DNA of 64,000 nt from an uncultured Phascolarctobacterium sp. (GTDB taxonomy: Bacteria; Bacillota; Negativicutes; Acidaminococcales; Acidaminococcaceae): contig CASFJU010000004.1 of the NCBI GenBank assembly GCA_949295115.1, forward strand, positions 56,153 through 120,152. Reading direction: 5' to 3'. The position numbers and the translations under genes are program-made. Positions within the stretch are counted from its first letter, which is position 1, and every line of letters starts with the position of its first letter. Shown here piece after piece: positions 7,812-16,058 of this stretch. The notes beneath the pieces were generated by a model, which did no database searches, was not told where the DNA came from, and worked only from the letters and a program-made list of their open reading frames with translations.

Positions 7812-8645
7812 TCAGTACAGTTTATCCAACACGTCGTCGTCAATTTTAAAGGTATGTTCTGCCGCCGGGAAGCTGCGCGACTTAACGTCGGTAATGTAGC
7901 CCTTAACGGCATTTACAATCTCACCGTACACATCGGCATAGCGTTTAACAAATTTGGGGCAGAAGCCATCCGTAAAGCCCAGCAAATCGTTGCACACCAG
8001 CACCTGCCCGTCGCAGCATTTGCCTGCGCCGATGCCGATAGTTGCCGCCGTTGGCAAACTTTCCGTAACCTTTTTTGCCAGAAGTTCCGGCACACATTCC
8101 AGCACAATGCTGAACGCGCCTGCCTGCTCTAAACTGCGGGCGTCGTCCAAAAGCTTCTGCGCTGCTTCCGCACTTTTACCCTGCACTTTAAAGCCGCCCA
8201 GCTGGTTTACCGATTGCGGCGTCAGGCCAATATGCCCCACTACGGGTATGCCTGCCTGCGTCAGCTTATGCACCAGCTCGCACACCTCGCTGCCGCCCTC
8301 CAGTTTCACTGCCGCGCAGCCTGTTTCCTTCAAAAAGCGGGCAGCGTTATACATACCGTCAACCACGCTCGCCTGATAGCTCATAAACGGCATATCACCC
8401 ACCACCAGCGCGCCCTGCGCCCCACGCATAACGGCTTTGGTGTGGTGAATCATCTCGTCCATCGTTACCGGCACGGTGCTGTTGTAGCCAAGCACCACAT
8501 TGCCCAGCGAATCGCCCACCAAAATCATTTCAATACCGGCCTCGCACACGTTTTTTGCCATAGCGTAATCATACGCCGTCACCATCGTAATCGGCTCGCC
8601 GTTCTGCTTCATCTGTTTTATCGTCGCCGTTGTAATTTGTTTCAT
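7812..8645 (-). CDS. panB: 3-methyl-2-oxobutanoate hydroxymethyltransferase
   Basis: 277 aa. Transfers a hydroxymethyl group from methylene-tetrahydrofolate to ketoisovalerate, giving ketopantoate. Recognised by TAYDYAMAKNVCEAGIEMILVGDSLGNVVLG, the metal-binding Asp region (VGDMPFMSYQ), and KLEGG/VVGHIGLTPQ. Full length. Its start overlaps the panG stop by 4 bases, indicating coupling. Confidence 0.97.
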   Translation of the reverse strand: MKQITTATIKQMKQNGEPITMVTAYDYAMAKNVCEAGIEMILVGDSLGNVVLGYNSTVPVTMDEMIHHTKAVMRGAQGALVVGDMPFMSYQASVVDGMYNAARFLKETGCAAVKLEGGSEVCELVHKLTQAGIPVVGHIGLTPQSVNQLGGFKVQGKSAEAAQKLLDDARSLEQAGAFSIVLECVPELLAKKVTESLPTAATIGIGAGKCCDGQVLVCNDLLGFTDGFCPKFVKRYADVYGEIVNAVKGYITDVKSRSFPAAEHTFKIDDDVLDKLY

Positions 8646-9508
8646 TTAGTTGCCTCCGTTAATAAACTTTCCATTTCCGCTGCCGCGGATGGCGTTATGC
8701 TGCCGTTTTCCGCCGCCAGCTTTACAGTTTCTCTGCCAAGGACGCAATAGGCGGATAAAAATTCCTGCGGCAGTGCTGCCAGATGCGCCTTTACCGTTAC
8801 CGCGTCGCCGCGCGCGATAGGGCCTGTAAGCGCCTGCCCCGCCGTTTTGGCGTTTTGCAAATTGTGCGCCGTGCCGTTAAACAAGGGCAGCAGCAATTTA
8901 AATGCTTCTTCTTCGCTTGCCGCCCAGCGGCTGAGCAGTTTTTGCGCCAGCGCCACTACCGTTACGGCGTAGTTGCTGCAAAAGCACGCCGCCGCGTGGT
9001 ACGCCGCTCTTTCTTCAGCAGGCACGTTAAACGGAACTGCGCCTGCAAGCCGCGCCAAATCGTTTGCCAAAGCCTGCGCCTTAGGCGTTCCGTCCACAGC
9101 CATGCCGATGTTTGCCAGACTATCGCGCGGCGCGGCAAAGCTCTGCAAAGGGTGCAGGCTGCCGGTTTCCATACCCAGCTCTGCCAGCGGTGCTAAAACA
9201 TTACACTGCGCGCTGCCGCTGACATGATAAACAAATTTGCCCTGCACTTCAATTCCGCTGCGCACAACTTCCGCCGCCAGAGCTTCGGCAGCTTCGCCAA
9301 TCGCCCTGTCAGGCACGCAGATAAAAATCACATCCGCCCTTTGCGCCATTTCGCCCGGCGTAACAAGCGGTATGGCAAGCAATTTTGCTTTTTTATCCGC
9401 GTAAGCGCCGCCGTAAATGCCTGCGCAGCGTAAACCCGCCGCACAAAACGCCTTAACAAATGATGCTCCAACTTTGCCCGCGCCTGTTACGCCAAAAGTT
9501 AAATCCAT
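8642..9508 (-). CDS. panG: Rossmann/DUF2520 oxidoreductase, probable ketopantoate reductase PanG
   Basis: 288 aa. N-terminal NAD(P)-binding fold (GVTGAGKVGASFVKAF) with the strand VIFICVPDRAIGE, then a helical C-terminal DUF2520-type domain. Proteins of this kind are found in pan operons that lack panE. PanG is described as an alternative ketopantoate reductase, and its fit here is inferred from fold and position first in panG-panB-panC-panD. The longest frame starts at a TTG at 9526, but AAAGGAG lies right before the ATG at 9508, so 9508 is chosen. Translation overlaps panB by 4 bases. Enzyme function is likely but not proven by sequence. Confidence 0.75.
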   Translation of the reverse strand: MDLTFGVTGAGKVGASFVKAFCAAGLRCAGIYGGAYADKKAKLLAIPLVTPGEMAQRADVIFICVPDRAIGEAAEALAAEVVRSGIEVQGKFVYHVSGSAQCNVLAPLAELGMETGSLHPLQSFAAPRDSLANIGMAVDGTPKAQALANDLARLAGAVPFNVPAEERAAYHAAACFCSNYAVTVVALAQKLLSRWAASEEEAFKLLLPLFNGTAHNLQNAKTAGQALTGPIARGDAVTVKAHLAALPQEFLSAYCVLGRETVKLAAENGSITPSAAAEMESLLTEATK

Positions 9509-9706
9509 AACAACTCCTTTCTGCAAGGATTACCGGAAGCATAAAAAAAGCGTACTCCACCCGGAGTACGCTAAAAATACGCATAAATGCCCAATTTCAG
9601 TCACGTCCCGGCAATTAAGTCCAAGCGGTTTTACGACCAGTTTTTTTGCTTTTGCCGCAGCATCTCTGGTACAGCCCGAACGGTGCTGCCCTGCCGCTGC
9701 AAACGC
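9509..9706 (-). ncRNA. Long structured leader of the pan operon (candidate riboregulator)
   Basis: From a clear promoter (9713-9741) to the panG start there are about 200 untranslated bases. The first part can form a nested hairpin (GCAGC ... GCAGC-ACCGUUCGG-GCUGU ... GCUGC, reverse strand, about 9654-9695). The last part is an intrinsic terminator (9542-9572) 35 bases before panG. A terminator placed inside a leader suggests attenuation. The 'pan' RNA motif (Rfam RF01749) is known in front of pan operons in Firmicutes, but I cannot confirm by eye that this is the same RNA. No T-box core was found. Confidence 0.45.
9542..9572 (-). terminator. Intrinsic terminator/attenuator in the pan leader
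   Basis: On the reverse strand AGCGTACTCC-gggt-GGAGTACGCT followed by seven T. It lies between the promoter and the panG ribosome binding site, so expression must read through it. Confidence 0.75.
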
Positions 9707-9712
9707 AGGTAC

Positions 9713-9741
9713 ATAATAGCACAAAGCAGTGCTGCGTGCAA
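9713..9741 (-). promoter_or_regulatory. Promoter of the pan operon
   Basis: Reverse strand: -35 TTGCAC (9736-9741), 17-bp spacer, -10 TATTAT (9713-9718). The predicted start is near 9706. Confidence 0.6.
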
Positions 9742-9758
9742 GTAATTTTTTAAAATTT

Positions 9759-9814
9759 ATAAACGCATACAAAAACTGCTGCCTGAACTTTAACCTTCAG
9801 ACAGCAGTTTTATT
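9759..9814 (-). terminator. Terminator of the acyl-CoA ligase operon, copy 2 of the 55-bp repeat
   Basis: Same segment as 6550-6605 with about five changes, some of them on opposite arms of the stem. It lies right after the ligase stop and is read leftward. The first 23 bases (9759-9781) match 6550-6572 exactly. Confidence 0.7.
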
Positions 9815-11030
9815 TTTCAAGCAATGTTTTCAATTTTTTCCTGTCGGTTTTGCCGCTTTCGTTTTTGGGCAGGGCGTCCATAAAAATTATACGCTTGGGC
9901 AGTTCGTGCTCCGTCAGTTTGCCGCGCAGCATTTGCAAAAGCAGTGTTTTGGTTAAGCCCTTGCCCACAACAAAAGCCGCCAGCATATCGCCGCTGTCGC
10001 TGTGCATTGGCAGTACCGCCGCATCCTCCACGCCTTCGCAGTCCAGCAGCGCGTCCGTCACCTTCAAGCCGGATATTTTCAGCCCGTTGATGTTGTACAT
10101 ATCATCGCGCCGCCCCAAAAAGTGCAGCATGCCGTCCGCGTCAATGCTGCCGCAGTCACCCAGCGTACAGGGGCGCGCTTTGCCGATGACATGGTACGGC
10201 GTGTCAATGTAAATTTCGCCGTCCTTAACGCTTACGCCTACGCCGTTAAACGGCCTGCCAATCAGCGTGCGGTCGTCCGTCATTTCTGCGCCGGTAATGT
10301 AAGTAATATAGTTCACTTCGCTTGCGCCGTAATACAGCGTCGTCTCCGCATTGGGCATAATGCGTTTCACCGCCGCCATATCCCTGCGGTCAAAGCCCTG
10401 CGACCCGGCGATAATATTTTTAACGCACGCCAGCGGCTCTTTGGTGCTGCGTGTAAGCAGGCGCAGTTTGGCGGGTATCAGGTACACCACGTCGCAGTTA
10501 TGCCGCGCAATCATCTCCTGCCACAAACGCGGACGAAATTTATCCGCCGCAGCGATTGCCGCCCCTGCGTGCAGCACGCCCATGTACAAATTAAGGTTGC
10601 CGGTAAACGCCAGGCTGCCCTGCGCAAACATGCAGCTTGCTTCCGTTATGCCAAACACGCGGTTCTGCTCGTCAAAAAAGCCTGCCCAGCTTGCAAAAGT
10701 GCGGAACAGCACCTTCGGCCTGCCGGTTGTGCCGCTCGTCATTACGCCCATGCAAGCTTCCGCCGGGGCGGATATATTGGCAAGGTGTGCGGTATCAGCT
10801 TCCTGCGGCGTAAGCACCGGCACTAAAGGCGTGCCGCTCAGCGCGATAAATTCAATCAGCTGCTCGGCTATCGTTTGTTTTTTGATGAAGCAGACGCCGC
10901 TTTGCCCCTGCGTTTCGCGCCGCCGGTTCTGCGCCAATTCCGTCAGCCCGCCGTAGGTATAAACCCGTTCTTCTGTTATTAAAGCCGCCTTTTGGGGCGG
11001 CTTTGCTGCTATTATATCTAAATAATCCAT
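9810..11030 (-). CDS. AMP-dependent acyl-CoA synthetase/ligase, short form
   Basis: About 406 aa of the adenylate-forming (ANL) superfamily. ATP-binding P-loop MTSGTTGRPKVLFR near residue 95, YYGASEVNYITY (A5), GDCGSIDADGMLHFLGRRDDMYNINGLKISG (A7-A8) and the C-terminal catalytic Lys in PKNESGKTDRKKL. It is shorter at the N-terminus than FadD-type ligases and closer in size to MenE/BioW-like or CoA-ligase domains. The acyl substrate is unknown. The ATG at 11030 follows the thiolase stop by one base and is preferred over a TTG at 11045. It is last in hotdog-bioY-thiolase-ligase, so a role in making a biotin precursor acyl-CoA is possible (inference). Confidence 0.75.
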   Translation of the reverse strand: MDYLDIIAAKPPQKAALITEERVYTYGGLTELAQNRRRETQGQSGVCFIKKQTIAEQLIEFIALSGTPLVPVLTPQEADTAHLANISAPAEACMGVMTSGTTGRPKVLFRTFASWAGFFDEQNRVFGITEASCMFAQGSLAFTGNLNLYMGVLHAGAAIAAADKFRPRLWQEMIARHNCDVVYLIPAKLRLLTRSTKEPLACVKNIIAGSQGFDRRDMAAVKRIMPNAETTLYYGASEVNYITYITGAEMTDDRTLIGRPFNGVGVSVKDGEIYIDTPYHVIGKARPCTLGDCGSIDADGMLHFLGRRDDMYNINGLKISGLKVTDALLDCEGVEDAAVLPMHSDSGDMLAAFVVGKGLTKTLLLQMLRGKLTEHELPKRIIFMDALPKNESGKTDRKKLKTLLEK

Positions 11031-11031
11031 A

Positions 11032-12162
11032 TTAACATCTCTCAATTAACAGCGCCGTGCCAACGCCGCCAGCCGCCGCAACCGAAGCCACGCCGTACCT
11101 GCCGCCGCGCTTTGCCAGCGATTTTAACAGGTGCAGCAGAATAATCGCGCCGGAAGCGCCGTAAGGGTGCCCGTATGCCAGCGCGCCGCCGAAAATATTG
11201 TAGCCGTCCTCGTGCCCGGGGAACGCACGGCTGCACAACACGTCGATAACGGCAAACGCTTCGTTCAGTTCAAAGCAATCTATCTCGTTATGAGCAAGCC
11301 CTGCTTTTTGCAGCAGCGCCTGCACCGCCAGCACCGCGCTTTTGGGGCTCACTAAAGGGTCGCCGCCTACTGCCGCGCTGCAACGCACTTTGGCCTGCAC
11401 GGCAAGGTTATGCGCTTTGGCGTAAGTTTCACTCGTCAGCAGCACAAACGCCGCGCCGTCATTGGTCAGGCAGGCATTGGCCGCATTAGTAAAGCTGCCG
11501 CCCTCCAAAACGCAGGGCAACCTGTCCAGCAAACGCTGGCTCATTCTGGGGCGGATGCCTTCATCGCGCACCGCGCCGAAGCAGGGCACGATAATATCGT
11601 TTAACACGCCGTCCGCCGCTGCCTGCGCCGCCAGTTTGTGGCTGCGCAAAACCCAAGGGTCGCTTTCCGCACGGCTGATATGCTCGCACTCCGCCGTCAG
11701 CTCTGCGCCCTCCAGCATCACAGTTTCACGGTGAATGTTCGGCATAAACTTGGCGACGCTGTACGTTTCTTCACCCTTGTAATCCGGGTGGTTGGCATTG
11801 TATCCGCGCCGCGGCTGGGTACTGGTGCTTTCAAACCCACCGGCGATAATCACGTCCGCCTCGCCCGCTTCTATTTTTGCCGCCGCCATCGCCACGGCTT
11901 CCAGCGCGCTGCCGCACTGCACATCGACGCTTACGGCAGGTATTGTTTCATCAAGCCCGGCTTCCAAAGCCGCCAGCCTTGCAATGTTTCCGCCTGCGCC
12001 CACGCCGTTGCCCGCGATTATCTGCTGCGGCACAGCGTTATATTTTTTTACAACTTCCTTCAGCACCGCCGCACCCAAAAGTTCTGCCGGTACGTGCTTA
12101 TACACGCCGCCTGTCAGCCCTACATAGGTGCGCAGCCCGCCGATTAAACAAACCCTGTCCAT
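11032..12162 (-). CDS. Thiolase-family protein with a substituted second catalytic cysteine
   Basis: 376 aa. The nucleophile Cys is present at residue 83 (VDVQCGSALEA), as are NEAFAV and GHPYGASG with its His. At the usual CxGGG motif near the C-terminus the sequence reads VAAAGGVGTA, so the acid/base cysteine is an alanine (about residue 362). Thiolases condense or cleave acyl-CoA units; loss of this Cys would be expected to weaken Claisen chemistry or point to a different reaction. The ATG overlaps the bioY stop (TGATG) at 12162; the upstream extension in the open frame is not used. It sits between bioY and an acyl-CoA ligase. Confidence 0.8.
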   Translation of the reverse strand: MDRVCLIGGLRTYVGLTGGVYKHVPAELLGAAVLKEVVKKYNAVPQQIIAGNGVGAGGNIARLAALEAGLDETIPAVSVDVQCGSALEAVAMAAAKIEAGEADVIIAGGFESTSTQPRRGYNANHPDYKGEETYSVAKFMPNIHRETVMLEGAELTAECEHISRAESDPWVLRSHKLAAQAAADGVLNDIIVPCFGAVRDEGIRPRMSQRLLDRLPCVLEGGSFTNAANACLTNDGAAFVLLTSETYAKAHNLAVQAKVRCSAAVGGDPLVSPKSAVLAVQALLQKAGLAHNEIDCFELNEAFAVIDVLCSRAFPGHEDGYNIFGGALAYGHPYGASGAIILLHLLKSLAKRGGRYGVASVAAAGGVGTALLIERC

Positions 12163-12710
12163 CAGCGTCCGCCGCCAATCGCCCTTTGCACCGGCGCGGT
12201 GATGTACGCCGCCGCTACGCATTTAACAATGTCCATCGGGATGAACGGCAAAGCGCCGGTAATAATTGCTTTTTCCCAGCCGATGCCGGTCAGCAGGTTA
12301 AGCTGCGCCACGCCGAACAGATAAATTACCGGTATGCCGACAACCACACCCAGAAAGGCGCAGCGTTTAAAGCCGTAATTATTGCCGCGCAGCCAGCTGA
12401 TGATAAACGCCGCTGCCATAAAACCAAAAATATAACCGCCGGTCGGGCCAAACAGCTTGCCCGGACCGCTGGCACCGCCGGTAAACACCGGTATGCCCGC
12501 CAAACCCATCAAAAGGTAAGCGCTCATGGCAATCACTACCTGGCGCGGCGTCAGCAAAAAGCCCAGCAGGTTAACAAACACCGTCTGCAAGGATATCGGC
12601 GACAGCGAAAACGGCAGCGGAATAATGACATACGCCGACACGCAGTTCATCGCCATGAGCAGCGCCATCTTTACCATATCGCGCGTGCCGTCTGTTTTTG
12701 CCTGTGCCAT
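12162..12710 (-). CDS. bioY: Biotin transporter substrate-binding subunit BioY
   Basis: A 182-aa membrane protein with about six hydrophobic segments and the BioY signature LSPISLQTVFVNLLGFLLTPRQ near residue 40. GPTGGYIFGF and a conserved basic/acidic end are also present. BioY is the S component of ECF transporters and takes up biotin, sometimes without its own ATPases; none are next to it. It is coupled to the hotdog gene before it (one-base gap) and the thiolase after it, so it is co-transcribed with three acyl-CoA-type proteins. Confidence 0.93.
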   Translation of the reverse strand: MAQAKTDGTRDMVKMALLMAMNCVSAYVIIPLPFSLSPISLQTVFVNLLGFLLTPRQVVIAMSAYLLMGLAGIPVFTGGASGPGKLFGPTGGYIFGFMAAAFIISWLRGNNYGFKRCAFLGVVVGIPVIYLFGVAQLNLLTGIGWEKAIITGALPFIPMDIVKCVAAAYITAPVQRAIGGGR

Positions 12711-12711
12711 G

Positions 12712-13245
12712 TTACCGCCCCTTTACCGCAATGCTGAACAGCTCGCGCCCGCCGCAGTAGCCGTCCAGCGCGCCGCGATTTTTATATACGTCAATCGTTT
12801 CGCCTGCAAACGCCGGCATTTTAAACTTCACATCCCAGTTCAGCGGCATCGGCTTAGCAAGCTCGCGCCACAAACGCTCAACCATGCACAAGCCCGGCAC
12901 AACCGGGTTATCACCGCGGTGGATGGAATTGGTATCGTTCACCGCGTCAAGGTAAGCGTTAATTTCGTCCTTGTCAATTACAAAGCTCAACAGCTTTTCG
13001 CCCTGCGGCACAACCTCGGGCATCTCGCCGGCGCGCACCAGCGGACGCAAAAGCGTAACCGTCAGCGAAGCAGCCCCTTCGCGGTAAGCCTCCATCACGC
13101 CCATGCGGGGCGGAGCCATTTTTACCGGACGCGTTAAATATTCACCGTTTGATAAATCTGTCGCGCGGATTGCGGCCTTGGCCATTACCGCGCCGTCGTA
13201 AGTCGGGCCGTTGTATTCTGATAAAGCCCTGATAAGTTTTAACAT
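12712..13245 (-). CDS. Hotdog-fold (MaoC/FabZ-like) protein
   Basis: 177 aa. The C-terminal half has the hot-dog hydratase pattern: IDKDEINAYLDAVNDTNSIHRGDNPVVPGLCMVERL, the place where MaoC-like enoyl hydratases have their Asp/His pair. Then FKMPAFAGETIDVYKN. The N-terminal half (about 80 residues) is less clear and may be a degenerate second hotdog. Likely substrate type: acyl-CoA or acyl-ACP. It is the first gene of the leftward bioY/thiolase/ligase operon; which step it performs is not known. Confidence 0.6.
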   Translation of the reverse strand: MLKLIRALSEYNGPTYDGAVMAKAAIRATDLSNGEYLTRPVKMAPPRMGVMEAYREGAASLTVTLLRPLVRAGEMPEVVPQGEKLLSFVIDKDEINAYLDAVNDTNSIHRGDNPVVPGLCMVERLWRELAKPMPLNWDVKFKMPAFAGETIDVYKNRGALDGYCGGRELFSIAVKGR

Positions 13246-13380
13246 AGTTCACCACACCTTTACGTTTTAATTATAAGTTTTGCCGTTTTTATTGTCAACC
13301 TTTTATCGAGTTGTGGTTAACATTATTTTTTCAGACTTTTGCGAATTTACCGCCGCAGGCATTTTTTTACATTTATATGC

Positions 13381-13408
13381 TTGTAAATGCCATGCAAACT
13401 GCTATAAT
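13381..13408 (+). promoter_or_regulatory. Promoter of the MATE transporter gene
   Basis: TTGTAA (13381-13386), 16-bp spacer, TATAAT (13403-13408), followed by a leader with AAAGGAG before the ATG at 13442. Confidence 0.5.
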
Positions 13409-13441
13409 AAAAGATATTTTTCCGCACCAAAGGAGCATATT

Positions 13442-14794
13442 ATGCCTAAAATAAAACACGCCGAAGGCACGCAGAAGCTTTCGGTTTTTAAAATGACCTG
13501 GCCGATTTTCATCGAAATACTTTTGCAGATGATGGTCGGCAACGTGGACCAGTTCATGCTCAGCCACTACTCGCAGCACTCTGTCGCCGCCGTCGGCAAC
13601 GCCAACCAGATAATCAACATCGTCATCCTCGCGCTCAGCGTTATCAGCATGGCGGCAACCATTTTAATTGCCCAACACCGCGGCGCGGGCAACAAAGAAA
13701 AAGTCGCCGAAGTCTGCACCGTATCGCTGCTGGCAAATATGGTTTTCGGCGTTATCATCAGCGCGGCGCTGTTTATTTTTGACGGCTTCTTTTTAGGGCT
13801 TCTGGACGTGCCGCCGGATATCTGGGACGAAGCGTCGCTGTTTTTGCGCTACATCGGCCTCTTTATCGTCGTGCAGTCGGCGTATATCTCGTTCATTTCC
13901 TTCTTCCGCGGCTATTCGCTGCTGAAAATTACCATGATTTGCTCCGTTGTTATGAACCTCATCAACATCGCGGGCAACTGCGTGCTTATTCACGGCCTCG
14001 GGCCGATTCCCTCCATGGGCGTTCTGGGCGTAACCATCAGCACCAACACCAGTAAAGTGCTGGGGCTGATATTGATATTATACTTCTTCCGCAGGTTTAT
14101 TGATGTTAAACTTTCGTTTAAATACCTGCGCCCCTTCCCCAAAAACACGCTGTATAAAATTTTATACCTCGGCCTGCCCTCCGGCGGCGAATCGCTTTCC
14201 TACCAGATTTCTCAGATGGTTATTATGCGCTTCGTCAACGTCATGGGCATCGTCGTCATCACCACCAAAATTTACGCCTACATCATCGCCATGTTCTCGT
14301 ACATCTATTCGCAGGCGCTGGCCATGGCAACACAAATTATTGTAGGCTTTTTAATCGGCGCTGGCGACCTTGACGCCGTGGAAAAGCGCGTCTGGAAAAC
14401 CATCCGCCTGTCGGTTTTAATCAGCACCACGCTTACGCTGATTTTATTTTTTAACAGCGACAGCATTTACGGTATTTTTACCGATAACCCCGAAGTGCTG
14501 GAACTGGGGCGGCACATCTTTTTGATTGAAGTGTTCCTTGAAGCGGGGCGCGCCGTCAACATGGTAATGGTTATGAGCTTGCAGGCGGCTGGCGATATCA
14601 AATGGCCGGTAACGACGGGGCTTGTTTCCATGTGGAGCGTGGCAACGCTGGGCGCGTGGTTCTTCGGGCTACACCTTGGCTGGGGGCTCGTCGGCGTATG
14701 GCTTGCCATGTGCCTTGATGAATGCCTGCGCGCGCTTGTCTTTATTTACCGCTGGAAAAGCGAAGGCTGGCGCAAAAACAATTTACTGGAGTGA
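13442..14794 (+). CDS. MATE-family efflux transporter
   Basis: A 450-aa inner-membrane protein with about 12 helices in two related halves. MATE features are MTWPIFIEILLQMMVGNVDQFMLSHYS at the start and the second-half repeat beginning ILYLGLPSGGESLSYQISQM. These antiporters expel cationic drugs or metabolites using Na+ or H+. The open frame begins at 13280, but AAAGGAG is placed correctly for 13442 and the upstream part does not look like protein. It is a monocistronic unit ended by a strong terminator shared with the Fic gene. Confidence 0.92.
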   Translation: MPKIKHAEGTQKLSVFKMTWPIFIEILLQMMVGNVDQFMLSHYSQHSVAAVGNANQIINIVILALSVISMAATILIAQHRGAGNKEKVAEVCTVSLLANMVFGVIISAALFIFDGFFLGLLDVPPDIWDEASLFLRYIGLFIVVQSAYISFISFFRGYSLLKITMICSVVMNLINIAGNCVLIHGLGPIPSMGVLGVTISTNTSKVLGLILILYFFRRFIDVKLSFKYLRPFPKNTLYKILYLGLPSGGESLSYQISQMVIMRFVNVMGIVVITTKIYAYIIAMFSYIYSQALAMATQIIVGFLIGAGDLDAVEKRVWKTIRLSVLISTTLTLILFFNSDSIYGIFTDNPEVLELGRHIFLIEVFLEAGRAVNMVMVMSLQAAGDIKWPVTTGLVSMWSVATLGAWFFGLHLGWGLVGVWLAMCLDECLRALVFIYRWKSEGWRKNNLLE

Positions 14795-14805
14795 TTCCTA
14801 TATAC

Positions 14806-14839
14806 AAAAAGAGTCTGGTTAAGTACCAGACTCTTTTTT
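14806..14839. terminator. Bidirectional terminator between MATE and Fic genes
   Basis: AAAAAGAGTCTGGT-taagt-ACCAGACTCTTTTTT; it serves both convergent genes and touches the Fic stop codon. Confidence 0.8.
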
Positions 14840-15557
14840 ATTTACCGTATACCATTAAAACCTTATCACGTTCATCAGCCAGAATTTTTATCCGCTCAAT
14901 TTCCTGCCGCTGCAATTCTAGGCAAAAATCTACAAATCCGTTTAAATCTTCCGTATTTAAAAAGTTAATGTATTTTTTCTTTTCCTGCACCGGAATTACT
15001 ATCGGCGCCATTTTGTTCTGCAAAGCTGTGTAAACCATCAGCGCACGTCCCACACGCCCGTTTCCGTCCGGAAAGGGATGAATATGTTCAAAACGGAAAT
15101 GCTGACGGCAAATTGCTTCCACCTTTGCTTTATCATCGGCGGCATTGCTTAACTGATACTCCAAATCCTGACGCCACTGTTCAATATCCATTGGCACGCG
15201 GTACGGCGGCGACGGTGTAAAATCTGCGCCGATAACCATATTAGGCTGCGTTTTAAACTTGCCCGGCACAGATTCAATTGCCCCATGGCAAAGTATGGCA
15301 TGGATTTCCTTAATAAAATCGCTGTTTACCTCTCTGCCATCAAGCAAAAACTGAACCATTTGTTTTGTAAAGGCTTTGTAGTTTAAAACCTCGTTCAATT
15401 CGCGCAAATCAATCGCGCGCGGCACATAGCCGTCAATCAAAACGCTTTTTGTTTCGCCCTGCGTCAACGTGTTGCCTTCAATAGCCGTGCTGTGGTGCGC
15501 CATCCGCACCATCAAATCATCCAAATATGCAGTTGATAAATAAAGTTCGTTTTTCAT
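14838..15557 (-). CDS. Fic-domain protein (AMPylase-type), class II
   Basis: 239 aa. Core motif HPFPDGNGRVGR at residues 160-171 matches the active Fic consensus HPFx(D/E)GNGRxxR, so AMP transfer to a Ser/Thr/Tyr is plausible. The inhibitory helix motif STAIEGN (residues 23-29) precedes it in the same chain, defining the self-inhibited class II arrangement. The product is probably cytoplasmic; the target is unknown. It heads into the terminator shared with MATE, and two AT-rich genes for secreted proteins lie just upstream in the same direction. Confidence 0.9.
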   Translation of the reverse strand: MKNELYLSTAYLDDLMVRMAHHSTAIEGNTLTQGETKSVLIDGYVPRAIDLRELNEVLNYKAFTKQMVQFLLDGREVNSDFIKEIHAILCHGAIESVPGKFKTQPNMVIGADFTPSPPYRVPMDIEQWRQDLEYQLSNAADDKAKVEAICRQHFRFEHIHPFPDGNGRVGRALMVYTALQNKMAPIVIPVQEKKKYINFLNTEDLNGFVDFCLELQRQEIERIKILADERDKVLMVYGK

Positions 15558-15577
15558 TGTTCGTTACACCTTATATT

Positions 15578-16045
15578 TTACTGATTTTTCATAGCTTCCT
15601 CTCTTAACTTTTCCATTAATTCAGGAGGAAAAGCAACAAAATATATTACTTCACCAAAAGAACTTGGTACTATTCTTGTTGGCATTGGAACTGGATCTGT
15701 ATAGGAGGTTTTTATGTTTCCGTTTTTATCATATAAAACAACGCTATTACATGTAGTTGTCTTTCCGAAGTAATCTACAGTCAAATTTTGCAAATCATAA
15801 CTATTATCATCTTTATAATAACAGATCCATAAATTGCAAAGTAATTTTTCATTATTTGACGGTGTATAATCAAACGATGTAATATCTATCAATAAATCGG
15901 TAGTTTCATTATTATCACTTGCAAAATAAACCCATCTATTCATATCTAAATTGCCATAATCCTTTTGCACTTCTGCATAAGCATTGGGCATTATAGCAAA
16001 AACCGTTATTAAGATTGCACAGATAAAACCTAAAATCTTTTTCAT
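15578..16045 (-). CDS. Small secreted protein of unknown function
   Basis: 155 aa with a clear signal peptide (MKKILGFICAILITVFAIMPNAYA). The mature part has motifs such as VVLYDKNGNIKTSYTDP and FGEVIYFVAFPPELMEKL, weakly like surface-adhesin E-type domains; this is a guess. The ATG at 16045 with an AAGGGATAGG site is preferred to the longer frame. It overlaps no gene but follows the next gene by 13 bp, so the two are likely one operon. Its low GC suggests recent transfer. Confidence 0.6.
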   Translation of the reverse strand: MKKILGFICAILITVFAIMPNAYAEVQKDYGNLDMNRWVYFASDNNETTDLLIDITSFDYTPSNNEKLLCNLWICYYKDDNSYDLQNLTVDYFGKTTTCNSVVLYDKNGNIKTSYTDPVPMPTRIVPSSFGEVIYFVAFPPELMEKLREEAMKNQ

Positions 16046-16058
16046 ACCTATCCCTTCT

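Noticed and set aside
9530..9772. An 80-codon frame across the pan leader, as a leader peptide or T-box/tmRNA
   Set aside because: It begins upstream of the predicted transcript start, has no ribosome site, and neither a T-box core nor tmRNA ends were found.
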